Shown here piece by piece: positions 1-9,361 of a DNA stretch of 42,812 nucleotides. Numbering within the stretch: position 1 is the stretch's first letter; each line of letters starts with the position of its first letter. The notes below the pieces were generated by a model. It was not told where the DNA came from, did not search any database, and worked only from the letters and a program-made list of their open reading frames with translations. The position numbers and the translations under genes are program-made. The DNA is from JBGQMW01 sp963769845 (lineage in GTDB: Archaea; Thermoproteota; Bathyarchaeia; Bathyarchaeales; Bathycorpusculaceae): positions 1 to 42,812 of the forward strand of contig CAVYNL010000014.1 of the NCBI GenBank assembly GCA_963769845.1, read 5' to 3'.

Positions 1-1250
1 CTCCTCAATCAGCTCTTTCGCGCGATCTACTCGGAGCTTGCGTTCCTCAACCATCTTCGCGGCCACAACATCGACCAAGCTTCCTGTGGCTCCGGCTGTC
101 ACAGCAATGTTCCTGGCATGAAGAGACATGTGACCGCGCTGAATACCCTCATGCGCGAGAGCACGCAAAGCGCCCAAGTTCTGGGCTAAGCCGACGGCAG
201 CAAGAACTTCACCGAACTCGTTGGCCGTCTTGACCCCAAGATTTTCACCGCGATCTTCGCTATTGGATGCGTGCGTACTGCTCCGCCGATCAAACCCACT
301 GCCATGGGCAGTTCTATCGAGCCGACTAGGTCGCCGTTCTCATTCTTCTCCCACGTTGAAAGTGCGGTATAGTGACCGTCCTTCACAGCGTACGCATGAG
401 CGCCGCTCGATCGCCCGGTGGTCGTTACACGTGGCGAGTATCACAGCGATTATTCCGTTAAGAATTCCCTTGTTATGCGTCGCCGCGCGGTACGGGTCAG
501 CAGCCGCGAAAGCGTAAGCGTTGACTATTCCATCAATTACTTCCTCGCCGCCCACTGACTTCTTCGGGATCGTGCACCATGCTCGGCCAGCCGTTTGACG
601 GCTAGGTTGGATATTATCCGAAGATAGACGTGGCCGCCTGTTATGCGTTCAAGCATCGGCGCGACCGCTTCAGCCATCGTGTTAACCGCGTTGGCACCCA
701 TAGCGTCTCGACAGTCTACGAGCAATTCAGCGATGACCATAGGTCCCTGCGTGGTCTTGATTATCTTTCCTTCGACGTCTTTTGCTCCGCCGCCAGCAGA
801 AACGAGCACGGGGTCCTGCTCATTCGCCTTCCTCAGTATCTCCTCTTTGTGTTGAATTATGCGCATCCTTGCAGCGTACGGGTCCTTGATGCCTACGATT
901 TGAACCTGACCGATCATCACTGGTGGCGTGCTACTCGTGTGAAAGCCCCCTCCGTCCCTGGCCATCTTCGCAGCGTAGCTCGCAGCCGCAACGACCGAGG
1001 GTTCCTCAATAGCCATCGGAATCAAATAGTCACGGTCATTAACCAGAAAGTTGACTCCGATACCTAACGGGGTGGACATGACACCTACAACATTCTCTAT
1101 CATCCTGTCAGCCATGTCCATCGGCAACGAACCAGTGTTGCTCAAGAGAGCCGCCTCTTCATCCGTGAGCCCAGCAAAATCCTTGACGAATTGCAGGCGT
1201 TCCTTGGGACTCAGCTTATATAAGCCAGAAATCTCAGACGATTTACCCAT
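1..1250 (-). CDS. hmgA: Class II HMG-CoA reductase, 3' end cut by window edge, three frame slips
   Basis: Reduces HMG-CoA to mevalonate, the committed step towards archaeal isoprenoid lipids. ATG at 1250. The piece down to about 583 carries the catalytic Glu in IEEPSVV and the DAMGAN motif. The next frame carries the catalytic Lys in THNKGI and the Asp in NDHRAIE. The last frame carries the catalytic His in EGIQRGHMSLHAR. Wording around these motifs is that of class II (Pseudomonas mevalonii/Archaeoglobus) rather than the usual archaeal class I enzyme. About 415 codons are visible, so only the last few are missing. Reading frame is lost by apparent single-base deletions near 583, 405 and 236 (the last in a G run). 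All catalytic residues survive, so these look more like sequencing errors than decay, but a recent pseudogene is not excluded. Confidence 0.88.
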
Positions 1251-1272
1251 CTCCGCTCCTTCCTATTCTGTT

Positions 1273-1291
1273 GTTGGTCTACAGTTGGTCT
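1273..1291. promoter_or_regulatory. Tandem 8-mer between hmgA start and its TATA-like box
   Basis: GTTGGTCT occurs at 1273-1280 and again at 1284-1291, a spacing of 11 bp, about one helical turn. On the minus strand a TATA-like ACTTAAAAGT lies just upstream at about 1299-1308. The pair therefore sits between promoter and start codon of the HMG-CoA reductase gene, where a repressor could bind. An operator role is inferred only from position and spacing. Confidence 0.3.
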
Positions 1292-1440
1292 TTCTTCAGA
1301 CTTTTAAGTTTTGGTAGAAGTTACACCATAGCTGAAACCGCCAGAGGCCAGGTTTTTCATTAGCAGATAGACATCATGGTTTCTACCGAAGATTCCCAGG
1401 AACTGAAGGGCACTGACGTAGTGAGCACATAGCTACGCTA

Positions 1441-1450
1441 GTTTTAAAAG
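1441..1450 (+). promoter_or_regulatory. TATA-like box of the DUF998 gene
   Basis: GTTTTAAAAG lies about 20 bases before the ATG at 1465. With the usual archaeal distance from TATA box to transcription start, the mRNA would begin at or next to the start codon, i.e. a leaderless transcript. No Shine-Dalgarno sequence is seen. Confidence 0.45.
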
Positions 1451-1464
1451 CAGAAGCAGACAAA

Positions 1465-2070
1465 ATGGAAGAGTACGACTTGGAGTTGAATTCTGTGAAG
1501 CTGCCGATCAGTTCCATGGCAGGCGTTGCTGTTATCGTTATCTACTGCGTCTTCACGTTTGCCTCTTGGGCGCTGTACCCAACTGCCTACAGCCCTGTGA
1601 CGAATTGGCTGAGTGACTTGGGCAACTCAACCAGCAACCCAAGGGGCGCGATCCTCTACAACTTAGGTTGCATTCTGACAGGACTTGCACTCTTCCCGTT
1701 CTTCATTGGACTTTACGAATGGTACAAGGACAAGAATCGGTTCAGATTGGGCTTCATGGTTTGGCAAGCTGAAGGTTGCGTGGCCGCCTTTTCATTGATC
1801 ATGATCGGCGTCTTTTCGGAAGACTCAGGATGGCTTCACAGGTTGTGGTCTACAGTTTTCTTCATACTCATTCTGGGAGTTTTCATAGGACTTGGGTCTC
1901 TCCTGTTCACCCACCCGCGCTACATCAGAACAATCGCTTACTACGGATTCATCGTCGCAGCAATAGATGTCATGTTCATTTTCTTTGACGCGCCCTCGCT
2001 CGAATGGTTCACGGTGTTCAGTGCTCTGGGATACGTTGGACTCATGGCGTACAACATGCTCAAGAAATGA
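1465..2070 (+). CDS. DUF998 family membrane protein
   Basis: A 201-residue hydrophobic protein with about six membrane segments. Between the first two is the polar loop SPVTNWLSDLGNSTSNPRG followed by ILYNLG, the typical signature of the DUF998 family (function unknown). The gene stands alone, divergent from hmgA and convergent with the MBL gene. The short 3' spacer (2071-2117) contains two GCGCGCG blocks that could pair as a hairpin. Confidence 0.8.
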   Translation: MEEYDLELNSVKLPISSMAGVAVIVIYCVFTFASWALYPTAYSPVTNWLSDLGNSTSNPRGAILYNLGCILTGLALFPFFIGLYEWYKDKNRFRLGFMVWQAEGCVAAFSLIMIGVFSEDSGWLHRLWSTVFFILILGVFIGLGSLLFTHPRYIRTIAYYGFIVAAIDVMFIFFDAPSLEWFTVFSALGYVGLMAYNMLKK

Positions 2071-2117
2071 CGCGGCGCGCGAGAGGATTGAAGCGCGCGC
2101 GAGTCAAGCCATTGAAT

Positions 2118-3159
2118 CTAGAAGATTCTGCTTCTAGGAAGAGCAACGGCTGATATTCCGAAGCGTCTATTGATCTCCCTCGCCAGGGTCTCTCCATGAG
2201 TCACTCGCGAATTGTCTGTTATCACGAGTTCGGGCTCCGAGCATTTGACATACTCCAGCAGTCCGTCGAAGTCTGAATGGTCGCTGAGAGCCACGACGTA
2301 TTCTTTCAGGCCTGTTCTGCGGATGGCTGAGGTGAATTCCCAGCCGCTTACGCAGACGCGGAAGTTGTCGAGGCCAACCTTGCTCTTCTGGTTCATATGG
2401 TAGAAAGCAACGCACGGCAAGTCTTTGCCAAGCAGTTCCTCGCCTTCCTTTTGGCTAGACAACACAAGCTCTCCAAAGCTCATGCCGTGCTTCTCGCACA
2501 CTCTTGAGATATTGTAAACGTTTTCAGGCATGACGAAAGGCACCTCCACGCCAGCATCATGCAGAATCTGCATCACTTCCTGAAGCTTGCCGTGATAACC
2601 AAAAATGTACACAGAACCTGTTCTCAACCCTTTCTCCACCAGATTGACAAGTGAAGCCTTGATGTCCATTCCGAAAGACCGCCTGCAGGAAGGGTTTCCG
2701 TACGTTGCCTCGATGACTAGACAGTCCGAGTACAGGATAGGCGTCTCCTCGACTCTGAAGTCTCCCGTGAATACCATCTTCCTGCCTTCAACATCCTCCA
2801 CGAGCACCTGAGCAGCGCCCAAGATATGGTCAGCCTTGAAAAGCGTTATCTGTTCACCATCATAATGAATGGCTGCCGTACTCCAGCGTTTCCACCTTGC
2901 CACGTCCGAAGAACAGCGGACCGCGCATCACCTCGATCAAGTCTCGAGTGGCTGGCGTCATCAGAACCTTCTCACATGTTCTGAGGCTCTGCGAAAGCCC
3001 AGCCATGTGGTCAGCGTGAGCATGAGTGACGACCCTCAAAGGCTTGTCCTCGTCAAAGGCGTCGCACGCAACGTACTTGCCCAGCAACACCGCGCCTCTT
3101 TCAGTCACTCCTGCATCAAACGACAAACAGGTCACCGACCTAGACGTTCCTCGGTGCAA
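2118..3159 (-). CDS. MBL-fold exonuclease-like protein (COG1236 type), one frame slip
   Basis: Metallo-beta-lactamase fold protein related to the nucleases that process RNA or DNA ends. The N-terminal piece (3159 to about 2880) has the metal site THAHADH (His46, His48, Asp50, His51). The continuation in another frame has KADHILGAAQVL, then TGDFR with a metal Asp, and a C-terminal ALSDHSDF, the beta-CASP-like late motif. Together about 345 residues. The slip lies near 2878-2885, within the codons following LEYG. The N-terminal start overlaps the end of the UPF0201 gene by 20 bases; a GTG at 3135 is an alternative start. Co-orientation with UPF0201 and UPF0200 suggests one transcript. Confidence 0.72.
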
Positions 3160-3541
3160 GCCAATCGATCAGCTGTCTCGGGTTGTCACATTCAACCTTG
3201 ACTCTTATGGGCCCTAGCGGTGATTCTGCGATCTCTTTCGAGAAGGAAATGTGTCCAGCGAAGGCGACCTGCTTGTTCAAGCAGAAGCTCACGCTGTTCT
3301 TTCCCAGGCCTTCATAGAACACCCCGCGTGCAGCACTTCGGATGTGCTCTCGTCGCAGCAAGCTCTGGAAACTGTTCAACGCGTCCAACCCTGTGGCCTC
3401 GGCGACCAACAGGTTTCCCTTGTGCAGAGTTTTCGCGTGCATTGGCAACTCTCCGAACACGTTCGAGACTGCCCGTCGCACTTTTTCTTCAGACTCTGTC
3501 GGGTTGATTTCAGCCTCTGCGTAAACTCTTACCTTGTCCAT
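3140..3541 (-). CDS. UPF0201 family RNA-binding-like protein
   Basis: A 133-residue protein beginning MDKVRVYAEAEINPTE, the typical N-terminus of archaeal UPF0201 (COG1325), a small fold related to exosome-associated and L5-like RNA-binding domains. Biochemical function is unknown. Its start overlaps the end of the UPF0200 gene by 13 bases; in some archaea the two are a single UPF0200/UPF0201 polypeptide, so this arrangement is the split version. Confidence 0.75.
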   Translation of the reverse strand: MDKVRVYAEAEINPTESEEKVRRAVSNVFGELPMHAKTLHKGNLLVAEATGLDALNSFQSLLRREHIRSAARGVFYEGLGKNSVSFCLNKQVAFAGHISFSKEIAESPLGPIRVKVECDNPRQLIDWLAPRNV

Positions 3542-4095
3542 TTCCTCTCAACTTTTCCCAAAGTTTCTTTTACCCTTCTCTTCACAACCCCTACTGGTTC
3601 TTCATTCACCACAACGTACTCGGCCATTGCGATCGCGTTTCCTAACCCGACGCTTAGTTCCCGCGTGTCCCGCTTATGGAACACTTCCCAGTCGGCAGCG
3701 TCATCGCTTCTGCGTCTGTGAAACAGTCGCGTGAACCGCGTTTCGGGAGAAGCGTGAACGGCCATCAGCACCAGCTTCGAAAAATGCCTCTTGAATTCCT
3801 CAACCTCGTCAAGGCTTCTTATGCCGTCCACGATGACCTTCTGCCTCGTCGTGCTGACTATTTTCGGAATACACCTTCGTGCTATGACGGTCTTCCCTTC
3901 TATCTGCCTCAGCTCAAGCATGATGTTGCCGATGTTCTCAGCGTCAGGCTCGACCCCTCTCTTCTTTGATTCTTCTCTGACCACGTCTCCCATCAAGATA
4001 GCGTCGTAACCGCTTTCCATAGCCGTGTCCACAACAAGAGATTTGCCCGAACCAGGCATCCCCGCCAACGCGACCACGATTTTCTCTGCCGTCAT
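3529..4095 (-). CDS. UPF0200 family P-loop kinase-like protein
   Basis: A 188-residue nucleoside-monophosphate-kinase-like P-loop protein. Walker A is GMPGSGKS (Gly12-Ser19). The LMGDVVREE and VDGIRSLDEVE segments are typical of archaeal UPF0200, related to dephospho-CoA kinase and adenylate kinase. Substrate unknown. First gene of a leftward group with UPF0201 and the MBL protein, with short overlaps that suggest translational coupling. Divergent from thpR. Confidence 0.78.
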   Translation of the reverse strand: MTAEKIVVALAGMPGSGKSLVVDTAMESGYDAILMGDVVREESKKRGVEPDAENIGNIMLELRQIEGKTVIARRCIPKIVSTTRQKVIVDGIRSLDEVEEFKRHFSKLVLMAVHASPETRFTRLFHRRRSDDAADWEVFHKRDTRELSVGLGNAIAMAEYVVVNEEPVGVVKRRVKETLGKVERKWTR

Positions 4096-4200
4096 CTGTT
4101 AGGCCCTTTCACCGAATACTCGATCGCCAACAGATAGTTTTTTACACGTTAAAAGCATTTATGAAACGAAGCAGTCAAATTCACAGGAGGGAAACAAAGA

Positions 4201-4764
4201 ATGTCCGAGCGAATCAGGAGTTTCTTGGCTTTCGACATGGAAAACCAATCTATTCTCAGAAGAATTACTGAAGTGCAATCTACACTGGTTAACACAGGCG
4301 CAGACCTGAAGCCTGTTGAACCGCAGAACATTCACATCACCATACGCTTTCTCGGCGAAATTCTCCCCAGTACCGTGGACAAAGTCTTTGAAGAAATGAA
4401 GAAAACGCAGTTTGTCCCGTTTAACATCAAGGTCCACGGAGTCGGCGTCTTCCCCACCATCAACTTTCCGAGAGTAGTGTGGGCCGGAATAACTGATGGA
4501 GCAAACCAGCTGCAGAACATATTCAGCCAGCTGGAGCCGCGCCTGCAGGGACTGGGCTTCTCCCCCGACTCGAAAGGGTTCAGTCCCCACTTGACAATTG
4601 CGCGAGTCAGGTCCGCCAGAAACAAGCCACCTCTAGCCAAGTTCGTGTCCGAAAACACGGACTTCGAGTTCGGAATTGTCAGAGCTGCCTGCCTGAAGCT
4701 GAAGAAGAGCGAACTCACTCCCAAAGGCCCAGTTTACTCGACGTTGAAGGAGTTCTGTCCCTAG
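4201..4764 (+). CDS. thpR: RNA 2',3'-cyclic phosphodiesterase (2'-5' RNA ligase family)
   Basis: Opens RNA 2',3'-cyclic phosphates (historically called 2'-5' RNA ligase). 187 residues with both HxT motifs of the 2H phosphoesterase fold: HIT at residues 45-47 and HLT at 130-132. ATG at 4201 follows a strong Shine-Dalgarno GGAGGG about nine bases upstream. Directly followed (16 bases) by cca, so probably co-transcribed, an RNA end-processing pair. The family's usual length is 175-195, so the gene is complete. Confidence 0.9.
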   Translation: MSERIRSFLAFDMENQSILRRITEVQSTLVNTGADLKPVEPQNIHITIRFLGEILPSTVDKVFEEMKKTQFVPFNIKVHGVGVFPTINFPRVVWAGITDGANQLQNIFSQLEPRLQGLGFSPDSKGFSPHLTIARVRSARNKPPLAKFVSENTDFEFGIVRAACLKLKKSELTPKGPVYSTLKEFCP

Positions 4765-4780
4765 AAAGCAGGATTATCTC

Positions 4781-6212
4781 ATGCCACCAGGAATCGAGGA
4801 AGTCTGCAGGTACGTTCTCAAGAAAGTCACGCCCACAAAGCGGGAAAGAAGCAAGATTGAAGCCCTTGCCAGAAAACTGGAGAAAAAAGTAGCTTCAGCA
4901 GCAAAAACGGCAAAAATCAAAGCCAAAGTCCGCGTAGAAGGTTCTGTTGCAAAAGACACTTGGCTGAGCGGAGAACCCGACATCGACATTTTCATGCGCG
5001 TACCCACCTCCACACCGCGGAAATCACTTGGAGACATCTGCCTCAGTGTTGCCAGGAAAGCCACCGAAGGCTCAAGACAGGTTGAGAGATTCGCTGAACA
5101 CCCGTACCTTGAAGCGTTCGTGGAAGACACCAGGGTCAACATCGTCCCCTGCTACGACACGAAAACCAGCGAGTGGCAGAGCGCCACGGACAGAACCCCG
5201 TTCCACACAGACTACATGAAAAAGCATTTGAGCCTTAAGATGCGGGGCGAAGTGCGGCTGCTGAAGAAGTTCATGAAGGGCATAAGAGTCTACGGCGCCG
5301 AAATAAAAATCGGCGGCTTCAGCGGCTACCTGTGCGAACTCCTCGTCCTGTATTACGGGTCTTTCGTCAAGACGCTGGAAGTTTTCGCGCGACACAAGCA
5401 GCGCATAGTCGTTGACATAGAAGGACACTACAAAAACCGAGAAAACGAAATAGCATTGCTCTTCAATGAACCATTAGTCATCATCGACCCTGTGGACAGA
5501 GGCAGAAACGTAGCATCTGCCGTTCAGGCACAGAAACTCCACACACTCGTCGCGGCGGCACAAGCTTTCCTCAAGGCACCTGACCCAAAGATTCTTTTGC
5601 CCAACCACAACCGTTCCGCTGAACCTGAAAGAAGCCGAAAAGAAAATCAAAGAACGCGGTTCAGCCATCCTCTTCGTAACCTTCAACGCGGTGAAGGCCG
5701 TTCCAGACGTTCTGTGGGGCCAGCTCCACAAGTCCCAGCGCTCACTGCGCAAGCTTGTCCAGCTCAACGATTTCAGGCTCCTCCGCGACACGGCTTGGAG
5801 CGATGAAAAAGACCTGAACATGTTCATTTTCGAAGTCGAACAGCAAACAATCTCTCCTGTTAGGAAGCATCTGGGACCGCCGTTGGACAGAGAGAGTGAA
5901 TGCGAGAAGTTCCTCAGAAAACACGGCAACAACTCTCAAACTGTCTGCGGGCCGTACGTGGAAGACGGCAGGTGGGCCGTGATTCTCAAGAGAAAGTTTT
6001 CAGATGCCGCAGAACTGCTCAGTAACAGGTTGAAGGATGGAGGCAGAAATGCTGGCGTTGCCGAACAGATCTCGCACGTGTTCAGCAAAGGCTTTAGGAT
6101 TCTTGTCAACGAAGAAGTATTAAGGGTCTACAAGGAAAACCGAGAGTTTGCCGTGTTTCTGACAGAGTTCTTGGACGGCAGGCCCAAGTGGCTAGCGGCC
6201 AGCCAAGACTAA
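4781..6212 (+). CDS. cca: Archaeal CCA-adding tRNA nucleotidyltransferase, one frame slip
   Basis: Adds or repairs the 3' CCA of tRNA without a nucleic-acid template. The class I signature GSVAKDTWLSGEPDIDIF starts at residue 54, with metal-binding Asp67 and Asp69; SGYLCELLV follows in the central domain. Reading frame changes near 5590, where one extra base after CCAAAG turns the expected DPKFF into DPKIL. The second frame continues with KEAEKKIKERGSAILFVTF and the C-terminal tail to 6212. Combined about 476 residues, a little longer than typical archaeal enzymes (about 430-455). The 3' end overlaps uppP tail to tail by 21 bases. Probably functional with a sequencing error. Confidence 0.87.
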
Positions 6213-6989
6213 TGCGATCAAAGCCAAGCCAAGCGCCCACGTGTAAAAGGCGAAGTAATGAAACTTCTTGCTTGCCACTATCTTCGAGACAAGCCTTATA
6301 GCGACGTAACCCACAACCATGGCCACGATTACTCCAGCCAGAAGCTCTATTGAACCTATTCCTTGAGCGGCCAGCTGGCCGCGATCATGGTACGCCTCTA
6401 CAACCAGGTCGCCCATTATGGCTGGGATCGAGAGCAGGAAGGAGAATTTGAAGGCTTTTTCCCTTTTCAACCCGAGCAGCAGTGCGGTTGAGATCGTTAT
6501 TCCGCTTCTTGAAAGCCCCGGAAATATGGCAAAGCCTTGAGCTGCGCCCATGATTAACGCTATCGTGTAGGTGACAGTGTCCGTGTTCTCTCTTCCGATT
6601 TTTGAGGTGTAGACTATCGTTGCGCCAATGAGGAAAGTTATTCCGATCGCGAGTATTGTTTGGAGAGTGTCTTCGAGGAACTTCACGTAGAGCAGTCCGA
6701 CTATAGCTGTGGGGATGGTCGCGATGATTATGGGCGGTATCAGTTGGCCATACTCTGATTTGAAGTCCATGCGCACTAACGAGGAAAGTATGCTTCTGAC
6801 TTCTCTTCTGAAAAAGAACACAACGACTATGAGCGTTCCAACGTGCAATGCTACGTTGAAAAGTGCGTTGACCTTCAAATCCCAGAAATGCTCGACTATT
6901 CGGAGGTGCGCAGTGCTCGAGATGGGCAGCCATTCTGCCAAGCCTTGGATCAACCCGAGAATTATGGTCTGTATCATCTGGTCAAACAA
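6192..6989 (-). CDS. uppP: Undecaprenyl-diphosphatase UppP/BacA family
   Basis: Integral membrane phosphatase that dephosphorylates long-chain polyprenyl diphosphates to recycle lipid carriers. In archaea this would be dolichyl-type carriers used for glycosylation. 265 residues, mostly membrane segments. Both catalytic motifs are present: EWLPISSTAHLR near the N-terminus and PGLSRSGIT in the middle. Length matches the family. Stands alone, head to head with the next gene. Confidence 0.92.
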   Translation of the reverse strand: MFDQMIQTIILGLIQGLAEWLPISSTAHLRIVEHFWDLKVNALFNVALHVGTLIVVVFFFRREVRSILSSLVRMDFKSEYGQLIPPIIIATIPTAIVGLLYVKFLEDTLQTILAIGITFLIGATIVYTSKIGRENTDTVTYTIALIMGAAQGFAIFPGLSRSGITISTALLLGLKREKAFKFSFLLSIPAIMGDLVVEAYHDRGQLAAQGIGSIELLAGVIVAMVVGYVAIRLVSKIVASKKFHYFAFYTWALGLALIALVLAGR

Positions 6990-7061
6990 GGATCATCGCC
7001 ACGCGCTCAACCATGCTAGCGGTTTGAAAAGTTAATTAGCGCAGCTTATTAACCTTGTACG

Positions 7062-7613
7062 TTGGTGCACACAGTGAGCGAATACCCTTCGGGAAGCGTT
7101 GAGGACCGCAAAATGCTGGAAACGATGCCCAACAACAAGCTGCTGGACTTTTTCTTTCTGCAGGTTAGAAACCTGTGGAGAGTCGACGGCCTCTATTTTC
7201 TGGGCATAGAGAAAAAGTTCGGAACCGAAGCAGCAGCCGAAATCGACACCGGCGTCTGGGAAGCGATGGCCGCTATCGAAGCGAGAAGCCTCCAAAAACT
7301 GATTCAAACATCAGAAAACCCGAACATACCACAAATCATAGACCTACTCCGCATGTCAAGCTGGGCCCTAGACCAACCCTTCAAAACGATAGAAATCAGC
7401 GACAAAAAGGCGGTCCTCTGGGTCAAAAAATGCAGAACCCAAGAAACCCGCCTGAACAAAGGCCTAACAGAGTTTCCATGCAAAAACGTCCGACACGGCT
7501 ACCTGAAAAACTTCGCAAAAACACTCAACCCAGAAGTCAAAGTGAACTGTTCGTTCTGCCCGCCAGACAAACACCCTAAAGACTCTTGGTGCGAATGGGA
7601 ATTTACACTGTGA
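7062..7613 (+). CDS. Uncharacterised protein, possibly DUF6125-like
   Basis: A soluble protein of about 180 residues. The N-terminal LLDFFFLQVRNLWRVDGLYF and the cysteine-rich end CSFCPPDKHPKDSWCEWEF recall archaeal and clostridial proteins grouped as DUF6125 (related in fold to ATC-hydrolase-like proteins). This match is from memory and weak. The start is TTG at 7062, with GTG at 7065 and 7074 as alternatives; no clear ribosome site decides. Divergent from uppP. Function unknown. Confidence 0.6.
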   Translation: MVHTVSEYPSGSVEDRKMLETMPNNKLLDFFFLQVRNLWRVDGLYFLGIEKKFGTEAAAEIDTGVWEAMAAIEARSLQKLIQTSENPNIPQIIDLLRMSSWALDQPFKTIEISDKKAVLWVKKCRTQETRLNKGLTEFPCKNVRHGYLKNFAKTLNPEVKVNCSFCPPDKHPKDSWCEWEFTL

Positions 7614-7630
7614 TTTTCGGAGTTTACACC

Positions 7631-7906
7631 CTATTTTTTCTTTCTGAACAACATTGTTCCTTCAGGAGTAGTGCAAACGTATTCAAAGCCTTCTTCTTTG
7701 AGCTTTCTTGCTTCTTCGTCAGTCTTCTCAACAGCCGAATAGTATTCGCTCTGCGCATCTCTCAATGATGCGAGCAGACCGTTTGAGGCAAAGCGAACTC
7801 GGGAGATAGGCTCCACGCGGCAGATGCCTCGCCATCGGCCTGGCCCACTAACGCGGGCATCAGGATAGAGCTCTTTCGGCATCCTTGTCGGCTGTTCTGT
7901 GACCAT
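7631..7906 (-). CDS. Small uncharacterised protein downstream of an MBL gene
   Basis: 91 residues, no recognised domain. The C-terminal half is charged and probably helical (KTDEEARKLKEEGFEYVCTT) and ends with a short basic tail. The ATG at 7906 lies six bases after the stop of the MBL hydrolase, so the two are probably one transcript. It converges with the preceding rightward gene. Confidence 0.5.
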   Translation of the reverse strand: MVTEQPTRMPKELYPDARVSGPGRWRGICRVEPISRVRFASNGLLASLRDAQSEYYSAVEKTDEEARKLKEEGFEYVCTTPEGTMLFRKKK

Positions 7907-7912
7907 CCTGTT

Positions 7913-8587
7913 CTACTTCAGAGAAGCGCAGAATTCTCGGACCCTGTCCGATGCGTTGGGCTTTAGGGGTTCGCCGTGGCCGCTGAGCATTACGTCGAAG
8001 TCTAGCTTGGAGATCTTCCTGATAGACTGTATCGCCTGCTCCTTGTCAAGCGTGAACCGTTCAGGCGGGCCGCTTATCTTTCCATCAGAGAATCTCAGAG
8101 TGTCGCCAACGAAAAGCAACTTTCTTTCTGGGTCTAACAGAGAAATGCTTCCAGGAGTATGGCCAGGCGTATGGATAACGGTTAGACCGGCAACATTGTC
8201 GTTCTCCTTCAGGATTATGTCAGGTTGAACAGGCGTGGACTTGATGAAATGCGAAACAGCTTTGAACAGACTTCCCGTGATGCCCCTAGGGCTGGGCAGT
8301 TTTCTCTTTCCTGCAAGAAAGTCCGCATCCTCCTGATGGATGGCAACCTTCGCACCCGTGAGTTCTCTGAGCTCATATGCGCTTCCAACATGGTCTATGT
8401 GGCAGTGCGTCAGGAGAATCTTCGAGACACTTGAAGACTGCCGTCCCATGCTGCTCACGCAATCCACGATCTTCCTGGCACTCTTTGGCATCCCAGTGTC
8501 AATGACAATCAACTGTTCCCCGCTGGTCACAATATAGGCGTTGCCATTGACCCCGTCCACTTGATGTATGCCTTGAAGGATTTCCAT
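7913..8587 (-). CDS. MBL-fold metallohydrolase (glyoxalase II-like)
   Basis: Soluble metallo-beta-lactamase fold hydrolase of about 224 residues. The metal ligands are in LTHCHIDHVG, HTPGHTPGS, FVGDTL and LSGHGEP. Substrate cannot be told. The open frame reaches back to 8725, but the ATG at 8587 (MEILQGIHQVDG) matches the normal N-terminus, and a TATA box lies at about 8641-8650 (TTTTATATGT on the minus strand), inside that upstream extension. I therefore use 8587. Followed by a small gene six bases downstream. Confidence 0.82.
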   Translation of the reverse strand: MEILQGIHQVDGVNGNAYIVTSGEQLIVIDTGMPKSARKIVDCVSSMGRQSSSVSKILLTHCHIDHVGSAYELRELTGAKVAIHQEDADFLAGKRKLPSPRGITGSLFKAVSHFIKSTPVQPDIILKENDNVAGLTVIHTPGHTPGSISLLDPERKLLFVGDTLRFSDGKISGPPERFTLDKEQAIQSIRKISKLDFDVMLSGHGEPLKPNASDRVREFCASLK

Positions 8588-8640
8588 TAAGACCCCATCA
8601 ATAGCACTTAGCTCCGTTCTGGAGACACTAGAGGATACGC

Positions 8641-8652
8641 ACATATAAAAAG
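8641..8652 (-). promoter_or_regulatory. TATA box of the MBL hydrolase gene
   Basis: On the minus strand the sequence reads ACTTTTTATATGT about 55 bases before the ATG at 8587, implying a leader of roughly 30 bases. It argues against the longer open frame starting at 8725. Confidence 0.5.
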
Positions 8653-8766
8653 TGTCAAACAGAACTGCCACAACCAGACTGTTCGAACATGTAAGCGGGA
8701 ATTCACTGCAACAGGGCAAAAGCATTAAGAGCTTTCAAGACCGATAAGAAAACAGGAGGAAAAGCT

Positions 8767-9234
8767 ATGGTAACCAGACCCAGAGTGGGCGGCAAGGCAA
8801 GAGGGTTCAGCCTGAGTGACCACAATGACAAAGAGTTCAAACTGTCAGACTTCAAAGGCAAGAGAGTGTTGCTGTCCTTCCACCCGCTGGCATGGACTTC
8901 AGTGTGCGCGGAACAGATGAAATCTCTGGAAAGAACCCAGAGCATCTTCGACTCGCTTAACACGATAGCAGTCGGCGTGAGCGTGGACACTGTGCCCTCA
9001 AAGAAGGCCTGGGCAGCCAGTCTAGGAATCAAGACCACGAGACTCCTCTCAGACTTTTGGCCGCACGGCAAAGTTGCCAAATCCTATGGGATATTCAGAC
9101 AAGAAGACGGCATTTCTCAACGAGTCAACATAATCATCGACGAAAACCAAAAGATAGTGTTCTTCAAAATCTACAAGCTGGGGCAGCTCCCAGACATAAA
9201 GGAAATCGTAGACGAACTGCTAAAAATGACCTAG
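8767..9234 (+). CDS. 1-Cys type peroxiredoxin (AhpC/TSA family)
   Basis: Thiol peroxidase that reduces hydrogen peroxide or organic peroxides. 155 residues with a redoxin fold. The catalytic site is PLAWTSVC (PxxxTxxC, Cys47). Cys47 is the only cysteine in the protein, so resolution must use an external thiol. A strong Shine-Dalgarno AGGAGGAAA lies eight bases before the ATG. It lies upstream of the NHEJ genes on the same strand but 128 bases separate them. Confidence 0.85.
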   Translation: MVTRPRVGGKARGFSLSDHNDKEFKLSDFKGKRVLLSFHPLAWTSVCAEQMKSLERTQSIFDSLNTIAVGVSVDTVPSKKAWAASLGIKTTRLLSDFWPHGKVAKSYGIFRQEDGISQRVNIIIDENQKIVFFKIYKLGQLPDIKEIVDELLKMT

Positions 9235-9361
9235 TGTCCAGCATGCCTGAATTGTGGAATCCCACGCAGCCTCCCGATTTGACGAGAAGCATAGGAGCCA
9301 GAACCAATCGGTGCGCAAAGGAATTGAGGGTCTCTTGAGCTGAAGCCGGAGGCTAGAGTCA

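Noticed and set aside
7913..8725. Longer start for the MBL hydrolase with an N-terminal hydrophobic extension
   Set aside because: The extension covers the gene's TATA box, and the conserved N-terminus begins at the ATG at 8587.
9057..9338. A 93-codon frame overlapping the peroxiredoxin
   Set aside because: Arginine-rich shadow of the peroxiredoxin frame; no own ribosome site.
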